Assembly: GCA_004335635.1 (NCBI GenBank)
Contig: QAXH01006485.1
Coordinates: 1 to 50,060, forward strand
From: Chloromonas sp. AAM2
Taxonomy: Eukaryota; Chlorophyta; Chlorophyceae; Chlamydomonadales; Chlamydomonadaceae
Direction of reading: 5' to 3'
DNA length: 50,060 bases
Shown: positions 13,201 through 23,623 of the stretch, piece after piece
Numbering within the stretch: the stretch's first letter is position 1
Layout: every line of letters begins with the position of its first letter
Made by a program: the position numbers and the translations under genes
Notes under the pieces: generated by a model
Databases searched by the model: none
Seen by the model: only the letters and a program-made list of their open reading frames with translations
Told to the model about the DNA's origin: nothing

Positions 13201-16200
13201 GGTGGCTGCTATCCTTGTTTCGTTCCCAAGGCATAGTGAGTATGCAAGCCACAGCCCTCTGTGCTTCATTCACATCCCTTCCAACCCTGCTGTGCCGGCT
13301 CAGTATCGCCCTCCACTTCTGAGGCTGCAAGCGCTGCCATGACATTTGAACTAGCAGCCCCAATCTTGCCGCAGAAAATATGGTGGCATGCCTGTCCGCA
13401 CCCATTCCTCACCGTGTACGTGTTTTTCTTGCTCTTGCTGAACCTGTCGACCTTGACCGCCATGTAGTCGCCCTGGGGGTGCCACTGGATGCGCACGTCG
13501 CTCACGTTGAACAGGTTCTTCTGACGCACCTGCGCTCATCATCCCCACAGACACTTCGCATGTTGGAGGTTTGTGAGAGGCGCTGCACAGATAGTTTTGC
13601 GGAAAAGGATTATGCCAGCTTTCATTACATTGTAGGCCAGCTGATCATAGGCCACATGATGTTGATGACTGGATGCGCGATATCATGAACCCCACGGACA
13701 AGTCGTGTCTTGGGAGGTGCTGTGCAAATTGCTTGACTCAAATCGTGGCTAGCTTTCTGCTCAGATGCGTGGTTGATGTGTACGCCATTTTCTTTTTCGC
13801 TTGTGGAATGAAGACATGCGTGCACGCGCATGCACACACACGCGCGCACGCACCTCGGTCCGCTCAGGCAGCTTGATCAGCACGATGCGTGCGGGCAACT
13901 GGTTCTGCTCGCAGGCGTAGGCGGCCAAGAGAGCCTCACTGGGAGACCACTCAAAGTCCTGTGAAGGCGGAACGATGTCACGAAATGATGAAACAAGACA
14001 AACTTCTGGTCGTGTGGATGCCAGGTGGGATGAGCTCAGAGTGCTGGGCAGACATCTGAATAAGTATGCTGTCTTGGCCATTGAGTACGATAATGCAGCC
14101 ACAATAGCAAACAACAACACCGCATGAACGCAAGACTGGCGCAGCTATCCATATGCCAGCACCCTGCTATCAGATTGGTGGTGGTTATGACAATCTTGAA
14201 CCTACCCACCTCAACCCTATGCTGTGCAACTGTGTGTGTGTGCGCATGAGCGAATGTGCAAGTGAGGCACGTGGTTGCGCAAGTGGTTACGCTGCGCCAA
14301 ACCAATGAGCATGCAAACTTCTCCTCACATACCTGCACACCGTCCAGCTTGAGCGACTTCTTGTCCAGCAAGGCCATGTCAGGCGCCTCGTAGATGCTGA
14401 GCAGGTTCTTGCCCAGGCGTGCAAAGTACTTGTCATCCTTGCCACCCGCCCACTTGAACACGGGCCACTTAAGCGCACCCCCCGGGCCCGCGCTGGACCC
14501 GACAGCAAACTCCTCTGCTGGCCCCTCGAACACACGCAGCTTCCTGTTGACGAATAGCAACAGACATGACTTCGTGAATGCACACTCAAACTGTTGTTCA
14601 AACACGGTCTCCGGAATGCACACCCTTATGAATTCTGCCGTGCCAACTGTAGACATTGACACATAGAAATGAAATGAAATGAGAGCAGAATGCATGACAG
14701 TGGGCTCCAAGAGGTGACACGGTTCCAGACAGTGTGCTATGGTCTCAAGATGCACAGATGCACCCAGGTGAAATGACTTGATGGAGAAAAGTGCAGTGCT
14801 TCATTGCACAGCCTGCCTCTTACCGTGCGCTGCGTACGTCATGGACTGTGAAGGATGCCGTGACCTTTTCATGCGGCCCATGTGGCTCCTGGCTGCTGTA
14901 CGTAATCAGGTACTTCTCATTAGGAGAGTACTCCAACAGGCGCACGTTGGCATGCGCGTAGCGGTTGAGGCGCTCCCAGTTGGGCCCACCCCATGAGGCC
15001 GTACCCTGCCTGTGCAGTGTGGTGATGTACGTGCCCAGGGGCGACCACTGAACAAAGGTCTCTGTCCAGTGGAGGCGGTGGTACACCTGCAACATATCAA
15101 AACATGGTGCCAGCTGATGAAAAAGAAGAGGCCCTGTACCAACTGATCTGGAAATCTGAAAGCTGGTGCCAGCTGAATGAAAAAGAAAAGGCCCTGTACC
15201 AACTGATCTGGAAATCTGCTATGGACGCTGGCCACGCCTCCTGTTCAATCCGGCTGCGGTTTACGTGGCTGCATTCCGTTGCTGTTGAGGTTTCGTCTTG
15301 CCACCATGCATTTCGCACAGGCGCTTGCTGTGCTGGAACCCTCACTTGCTGCATCGTTCACGCTCTCCCTCACACCAGGGGGCCTGTGCCGTGCTGCTTG
15401 GCCTGCCAAGTGCCCATGTGGCACCCAGCGGTGTCAAGTGCGCCTGCCGGCCAGCACCACATGCACCCGTGCACTGCCAAATGCTCCTGTTGAGCAGTCT
15501 CCGCTGTCGCACCCTCCTGTTGAGTAGTCTATGCTGCGTCACATGTTTCTCTCCAGCAGCAGGCTCCCCTGGGGTTGTGCATATTCATGCCTTGCTCACC
15601 TCCTCGAACCTATTCCGCTTGCCATCGTTCCAGAACACCGTGGTGTCCTCTCCCGCCTTGATCACAAACTGATCCCTGCCCAGTTTGTCCACCATCCAGC
15701 TGTACAGGTTGCCCTGCGAAACCAGTGAATCGGTGCAATTACAAAGTTGCGTGCAAAACCGTCAGGTACCTGTGTGATCATTTGTTCGTGGCTTGCATGA
15801 GTAGCATCCAACCCTTCCCTGTTGCCAGTTCAGCTCCGGGCATCGTGCACACGACCACAGACTACAACAAGACGTAATGAAGAATAGGGCTGCATGAGTC
15901 GTGTAACTCACGGGTGACTTGAACTCCTTGGGTGCAGGTGGCTGGTACTCATCGGGCACGCGAGCGTACTTATCGATGTCGTCGAACATGTTCACGGCGA
16001 ACACGTGCGCCTTGTCCAGCTTGTAGCCATGCGCCTGTTCCTTGGCTGCCAGCGCCTCCTGCGGCACAGCACGAGCCATCGACGGTGAAGCGCAAGCACC
16101 GCACATGACCGTTCCCCGCGTAACGGGGTGCTGAATTCCGATGAAGGCTGGACATGGCACATGCTCACCTTGGGAGAGGAGAACTCAACAAACGCAAAGC

Positions 16201-16740
16201 CCTTGGTGGTGCCAGACTCGTCCTGGGGCATGTAAAAGCCACCTGCATGCATGCACAAGTTGGGTCATGCAACCATGTTGGCACGGTGTTGCAAAAACAT
16301 GCATGTCCACGAGCGGCACGTTGGCCTGTATGGACTCACCATCTCGAATGTTGCCAATGCTTCCCAGCACCTTCTTGACCACGGCAGCAAGCTTGTCAAA
16401 CTTCTCGCCTGGAATGACTGGCAGGTTGCCCACCACTGCAGGAAGCAAGTGAGCATGTGCATGCCTCTGTGATTAATTTTGTACCCAGCTAATGATCTGC
16501 AGCAGGCTGTCTGAAGCTTGGCATCATGGGTTGCAACTGACCAATCACAGATCCGAAGCCTGTCTCCGTCTCCACGTCCTCCTCACGGACGTCCTCCTCG
16601 TCTGAGGGAATGCCCATGTCATCGTCATCAGGCAGCTCAACCTGTTTGATGTCAAAGTTCTCATAGGGGAAGCCTTCGGGGTAATCAGGGAAAAGCTCAG
16701 CAGCCACCTCCAGGTGCCGCGCTGATACGGCCGCTGGCAT
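10284..16740 (-). CDS. EIF3B: Eukaryotic translation initiation factor 3 subunit B
   Basis: This is the scaffold subunit of the cytoplasmic eIF3 complex, which helps load the 40S ribosome with initiator tRNA and mRNA. The phase-consistent exons are 16740-16542, 16435-16340, 16242-16169, 16058-15912, 15713-15600, 15086-14824, 14543-14333, 13958-13854, 13529-13413, 12931-12771, 12489-12272, 11883-11816, 11377-11250, 10806-10651 and 10365-10284. The sum is 2139 nt, or 712 residues, the usual plant length. After an acidic N-terminus ([18 protein letters not shown]) comes an RRM with [11 protein letters not shown] and RNP1 TKGFAFVEF (about 66-150). The nine-bladed propeller follows, with blade signatures [48 protein letters not shown] and WDPTGRYV. 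The C-terminal helix ([20 protein letters not shown]) is the part that in other eukaryotes contacts other eIF3 subunits. The first donor is GTCAGT, an uncommon form. The gene is divergent from the CPP1-like gene. Confidence 0.97.
11996..12025. repeat. Short CCCA/CA-rich microsatellite in an eIF3b intron
   Basis: A run of CCCACCCACCCACCCA followed by CA-rich sequence lies in the intron 11884-12271. It is simple low-complexity DNA. Confidence 0.7.
15105..15220. repeat. Tandem duplication, about 59 bp x 2, in an eIF3b intron
   Basis: The block beginning TGGTGCCAGCTGA at 15105 repeats at 15164 with only a few differences. It sits in the intron 15087-15599. A duplication this similar suggests a recent local event. 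No function is seen. Confidence 0.85.
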
Positions 16741-16940
16741 GCTGGCGTGTCCTGTCCAAATACAAGGCGCACCTCTGAGCAGGGCAAAAGGACAGGTCTC
16801 GGCAGGGATCAACCAACAAGCCGGGCGGCGCTCCAGACGGTTTTCGGTTGACGTTTTGAGACAATATTGCCCCACCAGCCTGGCCTCACCTCTTGGCATC
16901 GGAAGATCTGCATGCTCTGTGGCGCCTATTAGATTTAGAA
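16741..16940. promoter_or_regulatory. Compact divergent promoter of eIF3b (-) and CPP1-like (+)
   Basis: Only 200 bp separate the two start codons (16740 on minus, 16941 on plus), so this interval must hold both 5' untranslated regions and at least the core of both promoters. The minus frame of eIF3b stays open upstream of 16740, so a longer N-terminus is formally possible. The chosen ATG gives the usual protein length. Confidence 0.65.
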
Positions 16941-18838
16941 ATGATTTCACAGATGCGCTGTGCGTGTGGGTCGAGGGGCAGCATAGTTGAGGCAGCAGGC
17001 AAGAGCAGGCTTCCCTTGAGGAGACTCCCTCTTGGCCGCGCAACTCCAGACAATGACGCACAAATGCCTGGAGTAATGACGCATGAGAAGGCTTGCGCGG
17101 TACTCGGCGTGCATCCCTCAGCGTCATTTGAGGACGTGGTCACCGCAAAGAACCGACTCATTGGGCGAGACAAGAGCAACAGCGAAAGACTTATGGAAAT
17201 TGAGACGGCCTACGATGTACTCTTCATGCAGGTAACTCCCCTGGGGCCACCCTGGGCAAAACCCTTGTTGTTTTGGCATAGCGATCCAGGTTTTACGCTC
17301 CAACGGCTGTGCAGAACATGAAGAAGCGGCTCACCGGGGAGCTGGAAGTGTCTACCAGCGTGCGCTATGCCGATGTGCCAGCTCCAGCGAAGAAGTCTCC
17401 ATCCCGGTCATCTGCCAGTCCCCCGAGCTCACGGCCCTCTCTTCCCAAGCTCTCCACCCCGACCGGCCTTTCCGTGTCATTGCAACCACCCCGCAACACA
17501 AATGTAGCGGTCACCCAGTCAGCGATATTTGGCGGGCTGGTGAGTCAGATTGCACAGATTTTGCATGGCAGGAAAACAAACTCCAGCAATGCAGCCTTGC
17601 CTTCTGGCCCAGCCTTGCTCCTGTACGGTTGCATCATGTTCTGATGTCCATGCTGTCACAGGCCGTGTGGGCGCTCCTTCAAGCCATTTTGCAAACTCCT
17701 GATTCCCAACTCGCGGAGACAGCAGGCTTTCCCTTGGCATTAGCGTTGGGGTACAGTATCTACAGCCTGAAGGAGAACAAGGGCATGCAGCTTGGTAAGC
17801 AGTGGTGTCTAGGCACAAGAAGGCAGGCGCCCTGGCATGTCAAGGGCCACGTGTTTTTGAACAGTCACAACGTGCGGACACTGAACACGATCATTTGCAA
17901 AAAGACTAGCAGGCATGGATCAGTCACAAGCAGGAAGAGACTTCAACCCGTCCAACACATACATGTGAAGGGGATTATGAAGCACCGTGATAGCAATGGT
18001 GGAGGCCCCATGTAGCCACGGATTGACAGGTCACAAGCGTTACTCTTACTCCTACCTCAGTGCAAGCTTGCAACAGGTGTGGATGATCACTTCAAGTTGT
18101 GACGTGATGTGAGCTTGTTGAAGTGGCATTTCTGCATTACATGTCAGACAACAGCCAGCCTTTTCCCCCAGTCCACCAGCATCACGCTGCTGCAGTTCCA
18201 TCAAGGAACAAATGTGTCCCGTGACTCCTATATTGTTTGCAGGCAAGGCAGCAGGGTGCACAATGGCTTGCTTGCTGGGCGGGGCATTGATGGGTAACTT
18301 GGTAGAGGCGTGGCTACGGGTGGACATTGTGCCTATCCTGGTGAGCAAAGCCATAGCCTGTCCAGTATCTATTGCATAGGGGGTCGGGCTTCGTGATGTG
18401 ACCATTCAACCACCCACGACTAAATGATAAGGAAGGCTGCGAGGGTGCCTGACTTTCTGCTAGCCGCCTGGCCTGCCTGCCACCCTCCAACCCTGCACCT
18501 GTCACACCCTACCATGTAGCTTCTACATATAAGCATGAGGAGTGTATGCTAGTCAGATCAGTCCATCATGCTCTAGTGCTCACTTCAGCCATGGCTCAGC
18601 AGGCCAACTCGCCCAAGCACGATTGATGAGCAGCGAGGGCTTGGAACCATCGCTGTGAACATTCAATGATTGTGTTGGCAGCAGTTCAACCAGCCCAAGC
18701 ACACCCTATGATCGATTATCAATTCATTCTTTCTCCACACCGCTGTGGTGGTGCCTGCAGGGCTTCTCCTCTCCCGGCACATTGGTAGCAGAGTTCATCA
18801 TAGCAGCATGTGCCACAGGCGCTATATTCCTGGTTTGA
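16941..18838 (+). CDS. CPP1: CPP1-like plastid J-like membrane protein (DUF3353 family)
   Basis: Members of this family are plastid envelope or thylakoid membrane proteins with a J-like domain. The best known protects protochlorophyllide oxidoreductase. The exons are 16941-17231, 17282-17539, 17662-17794, 18243-18340 and 18761-18838, all in phase, giving 285 residues. The N-terminus (about 1-45) is basic and Arg/Ser-rich, like a transit peptide. The J-like domain (about 50-110) reads EKACAVLGVHPSASFEDVV then IETAYDVLFMQ and RSRFYAPTAVQNMKKRL. It has no HPD motif, so it should not stimulate Hsp70 in the classical way. A Ser/Pro linker follows. The C-terminal half has several hydrophobic segments (ETAGFPLALALGYSIYSL, GCTMACLLGGALMGNL, AEFIIAACATGAIFLV). 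The last exon was found by its conserved SSPGTLVAEF motif directly after DIVPIL. Intron 3 carries one copy of the dispersed repeat described below. Orthology to CPP1 itself rather than a paralogue is inferred. Confidence 0.88.
17938..17982 (-). repeat. Dispersed element copy A (truncated), in CPP1-like intron 3
   Basis: On the minus strand this reads as the core of the local dispersed repeat (ATCCCCTTCACATGTA, then TGTTGGACGGGTTGAAG). It lacks the right end found in the other copies. Confidence 0.65.
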
Positions 18839-19155
18839 ACACAGAGATCTGCAGACATGACAGCAGCTGAACGCCTGGCAGTATAAGCAGCAGGAAGCAA
18901 ACACGTTTGTATCATGACTAGGGCTTTCCAGCAGGGGCACATGAAAACAGACAAAGCATCTTGAGTGTTTGATGGAAGAACCACTGCTGCCCTGGTTACT
19001 CCAGTGGCTGCTACACCATGGCTTGTATACTACCAGATCAGACATGTGCATCCAGCAGCCCTGTGCCTGGTTGAGCGCCAATCTGATGAAGGCTGAATCT
19101 TAAGCTACTGGCTGGTCTGACACTGTTCTGTTCAGACAGACGTGGGATATGTATT

Positions 19156-19212
19156 TCACTCAAGGGGAGGGATTCCACCCTGTCCAACCTACAAGTGAAG
19201 GGGATTGCGAAG
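19156..19212 (-). repeat. Dispersed element copy B
   Basis: On the minus strand the sequence runs TTCGCAATCCCCTTCACTTG, then TAGGTTGGACAGGGTGGAAT, then CCCTCCCCTTGAGTGA. It is nearly full length compared with copy at 20759, in opposite orientation. Confidence 0.8.
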
Positions 19213-20159
19213 GCGCTGCTGTAGTGGAGTTTTACAGGCCCACAGTAGATCACCCTCAACCTGTTCTGGCTGATGTGCAGTGATCGTATGCTGTTGAGCT
19301 TCTAGCCTTCTGCTAAGAGCAGTCTTCCAAGGGCCGTTGAATTCGCAGTGATGGGGTTGCCTGCGTTTAGTAAACAAGAAGTTTGCCAGTTCTGGGACAA
19401 TTCCTGAGAGACCACTGTTGCAGGCTTTTGCATTATGGCACACAAGGTTGCACACATGCTGATGCACAGCTCTGGCCTAACTGCCCTGCAGCTGTGAACA
19501 CTCAACCCAGTTGTTCCGGCAGTCATGAACTGGTTGGGCAACTGAACTCGGGAGGCCGCAAGTATTGGGAGGCCGCAGAATGGCAGAGGCCGCTGCAGCA
19601 ACTCACTATTCATGTGGCGGTTGCTCCCTACGGCTGCCTTGAGGGCTGTACGTGCCTGAGTGTGGCGTCTGGCCATGTGGCGTCTGCCAGTTTAAATCGT
19701 TACATGTGACCGGGCTTTGTCTGGGAACAGTCATTTCGCTTTGCTGGTCGTTGTTGAGGTGAGGGGATGTGATCAACGGAGCTTACAGTTGTTGAGGTGG
19801 TCCAGTGGCATGCCCTAGTTCCAATCGTCCCAGTACCCATGATTTTACCGCGAGGGGAATTGCACCCCAGGTGAGGTGGTGGGGCTGTTAACCACCAATA
19901 TTGGGAGACACAGTCAAGCGGCAAGCGTTCAACCTCCACTTGACTGAGGTGGTACTTACTACTGGTCGGATGCAAAAGCGATGTTTTGTACAAACAATTA
20001 TCTGTTTGTTGGGCAGCATCCTGATGCCAATCAGATGAGCTGATGGTGCTCTGTTGGATTGGCTGCTCTACATGGTAAAAGTTTGCCTGGTTTGGCATCA
20101 ACATGACGTTGTAAAGCTTTTCAGTATAGCACCTCGACACCACCACTTACTATCCTGGT

Positions 20160-20217
20160 GTGTCGCAATCGCCTTCACATGTAGGTTGGACGGGTTGGAA
20201 TCCCTCCCTCTTGTGAG
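20160..20217 (+). repeat. Dispersed element copy D
   Basis: It begins GTGTCGCAATCGCCTTCACA and contains GGACGGGTTGGAATCCCTCC. The GGGTTGGAATCCC block resembles a tRNA T-arm (B-box) with one central change. Confidence 0.8.
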
Positions 20218-20758
20218 CTTCTTTACATCGCAGTTTTGTGGGTGGTCACAATCCACACACACTCGGTGTACTGCCCTGTATGCATGATTTGAACACAATT
20301 GCCAACCTCCTGTTCGCGATCCTGCCAGATGTGGCGCTGCCTGGAGAGCGTGCATTCACACCAGGGGCTTGGCTGCCTCGAGGCCATCACAGCCGTTACG
20401 CACTTGACATGTCGGACAACCAAACACAGCCCTGACAACAGTCAAGTCTTCACTGTAGCAACAACAGTCAAGTTTACAAGGAGGGAGTGCACACCAGGAA
20501 GCACGTCCACGCAAAGGACTCGATGCTGCAAACATCGAATACACTGCTACTCGCATGCGAAGGAGAATCTAGCTGTACGCACAGTTTGACAGGTCATACG
20601 TAAGCGTTACACTCACTCTGACGTCATGTCATGTCGTGGACTCTGGCAGTTTCCGCTATTCTGTCACTAAAAACCGCCACAACACACTCAAAACTATGGT
20701 TCATGGGTTGACACGCTCGCTGCACACTGCCGTCCTGCTTTGCATGGCTTTGCACTGT

Positions 20759-20816
20759 GTGTCGCAATCCCCTTCACTTGTAGGTTGGACGGGCTGGAGT
20801 CCCTCCCCTCAAGTGA
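20759..20816 (+). repeat. Dispersed element copy E
   Basis: It begins GTGTCGCAATCCCCTTCACT and contains GGACGGGCTGGAGTCCCTCC. It matches copy D over about 58 bp, while the DNA on either side is unrelated, which marks the element boundaries. Confidence 0.8.
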
Positions 20817-21041
20817 TTAGGTTCAACACGTTTCGGAAACATTCACTGGGCACCAGTGACCAGGGCTGCTAACACAGGCTCTTTGTCGTCCACCTTCACG
20901 TCACCACTTCTACACCCGCAACTGACATAAAAGCGAAGATCAACTGTGAAGCGCTGTGTGTCAAATAGTTCCACCGTCCTGCGAGTAGGTGACCGTGCAA
21001 GCCTCAGCCATAACCGTCAGTCACAGGCACCACTGTCCTGC

Positions 21042-23556
21042 CTATTTGACCTGAATGATGCCTGCTGCCACTAGTTTGTTGATCTTGGCCATGATGTCGG
21101 GCTGTTTGAGGTGCTTCTGAGCGCCCTTGGGATCCTCCTGCACACACGAGCAGACCCCACACGTGTCGAGCATACATAAACAATACCAGGCCGAACAAAA
21201 GGTAAACATGTCGCAGAACACTGACGAATTCTTACGTCCTTGGTCGAACTCAAGGAGCATGCGCTGCGATTTAAAGGAGCATGCGAACTAAGTTGTTCAT
21301 TGGCCCCCTTATGCTGTCAGGTCCAGAACATGATCGCTTACACTTTCCCTAGACACCCCAAAACTCCAGTCCGCCCCATAGGTTCCCACAGTTCCCCATA
21401 TGCTCCAAATGCCCAGCAGGTTTCGAAACGTCCCCGTCTCCCCATGCTTTCCCGATGAATCTAGCCGTCCCTACAGGCGCCCGGAATTCCTTCCCCATCC
21501 AGCATCTCTCACCTGGAAGTCCTTGAGCACCTGCTGCATGATAGGGTCCTTGAGGATGTTCTGCACCTCGGGGTCGGCCATGGAGCGCTGCTGGCGGTCC
21601 TTGATCTCTTCGGCCGTGGCCTCGCCGCTGGCAAATCTGAGGACACAGGCAACAACCCACCACTGTGAGCCTGTCTCATTTTGTTGCTTGCTTAGCAACC
21701 ACAGTTAGCCGATGACAATCAGGGCAATGATAACAATCTAATATGCACTGCTGGCAACGTGATGCCTGTTAGATACTTATTGACCGTCAGCGTGGCACAG
21801 TTTGTTTGTTTGCGCAGGACAAGCAGTGACCCCTGACAGCTTCCCTGCTGCTGATAAACACACTCTTGCTGGCCGATACCAATCAGGGCACTGGTTAAAA
21901 GGCTTCTCAACACACAAGAGTTGCAGACGCTGTTCCTCACCTGCTGATTGCCTCCACGCATCGGTGAGCCCCCTCCATGAGCTCCTCATTGTCAGGCTCA
22001 TGCTTCAGGCCCATCCTGCGGGGCAAGCGTAAAGATCGTTGCAAGCACGTCTCGTTTGCAGAACAACAGGTGGTATGATAAACGGAACAATGGAAAACAA
22101 CGTAAAAACAAGTCGCAAGGTCTCGTTTGCTGAACAAAACAAGGGACAAGTGAGAAACCATCAAAACCGCCTCATTTGACAAGACCACTGTTAGCATGAA
22201 CACCCAGTGGCATGAACAGACGGTTCGCACAGCCCAAACAGTACACTAGCCAAATGCAACATGCAACGTTTGAATCAACAGCCAAGTTGCCATGTGACGT
22301 GCTAGCCCCACACCTGTATGTTTCCAGCGCCTTGTCGAACTCCTTCATAAAGAATTGGAGTGCGCCCTTCCGGCTGTAACCCTTGACGAAGGTGGGATTC
22401 AGCTCAATGCACTTGTCAGCAGCCTGCGCATGGAGAGACCCCACAAATCACGGCCATGCCATGCTTCGATTAAAACCATCAAAGGAAACATTCTCAACAA
22501 ATCAAAACCGGGCACACATTGAATATATGTATAGATAGAGGTATAGATTATATGTATAATCACCATCACTACACACCGCACGTGGTGCCCGTTAGATGGC
22601 CTTGTCCTGACTTTGGTCGATGCGGCCTGAGCCCCTGCTCGTGCGCCTATGTTCACACAACAAAATGAACAGCCAACCAAGAACGCCAACAGAAGAAAAC
22701 CTAGTAGTACGCACAACCTAGCCAACAGAAGAAAACCTAGTATTGCGCACAACCTAGCCAACAGAATAACACCTAGTATTATGCACAACCTAGTATTACA
22801 CACGAGCGCGAGTCTCACCTTGACCCCCTCCGGGTAGGCCCCCAGCTTGGTGTAGCACGCCGCCAGGTTGGAGTAAATCTTGTAGGCCTCTGGGTTCACG
22901 CTGGGCGGGCCCCGCTTGAGCGCCTCCTGGTAGGCGGCCACGGCCTCGGGGTAGCGCTGACCCTTGAAGGCGGCGTTGCCCTTGTCCTGAAAGAAGGAGC
23001 GTGTGGGCAGAGTTTTGGTATATGTCGGTTTTGTGCGTGCAGAATGTCTGAGCAGTGCCGGCAAGCGCCTGATGCTTGTCACTTGGCCAGATGCCACGAC
23101 GTGCGTAGCAAGGCAATCATGCATGTACTGGATATCACCTGAGCCCTACACCGCTCGATGGTTGACTCTTTAGATACACACATGCCCACCTGAAGATTTC
23201 CAGTCAAACAAGCAGAGGAAGCTGCAGCCGCTGCATTGAACCTGCCACCTCACCTTCTCTTCGTTTGACAAGTCTATGTTGACATACTCCGCCTCCCTCT
23301 TGTCCTTGAGCGTCTTCTCAGCTGCGTTGAGCTTGGCCAGCGTGTCGGCGGTGCGGTGCTCAGTAAGGCTCTTGTTGAAGATGGCAATGGCCTCCTCAAA
23401 CCTAAACACATTGAACACGTGCACACAAGGGTGTATCTTGTTCCAAACCGACAGTGCTTTTTCACTCTTTAGGATGGATCAGATCTGAATGGTGGCCAGC
23501 AAGGCTCTGTGAGACATTCTATGAGTGATATGGGTGGCCATATCAGCTGATGCATC

Positions 23557-23623
<67 letters not shown>

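Larger units (their letters stand above)
18839..21041. other. Gene-poor region between CPP1-like and HOP, carrying dispersed repeats
   Basis: This 2.2 kb stretch is bounded by the 3' ends of two convergent genes. I find no coding sequence with family resemblance. It holds three copies (19156-19212 minus, 20160-20217 plus, 20759-20816 plus) of an element of about 58 bp. It also has local small duplications, for example ACAACAGTCAAGT repeated near 20436 and 20460 and GGGAGGCCGCA repeated near 19550-19575. It looks like decayed mobile or repeat DNA. Confidence 0.6.

Noticed and set aside
19700..20146. 148-codon minus open frame in the repeat-rich desert
   Set aside because: No recognisable motif, no splice context, and it lies in repeat-laden DNA.
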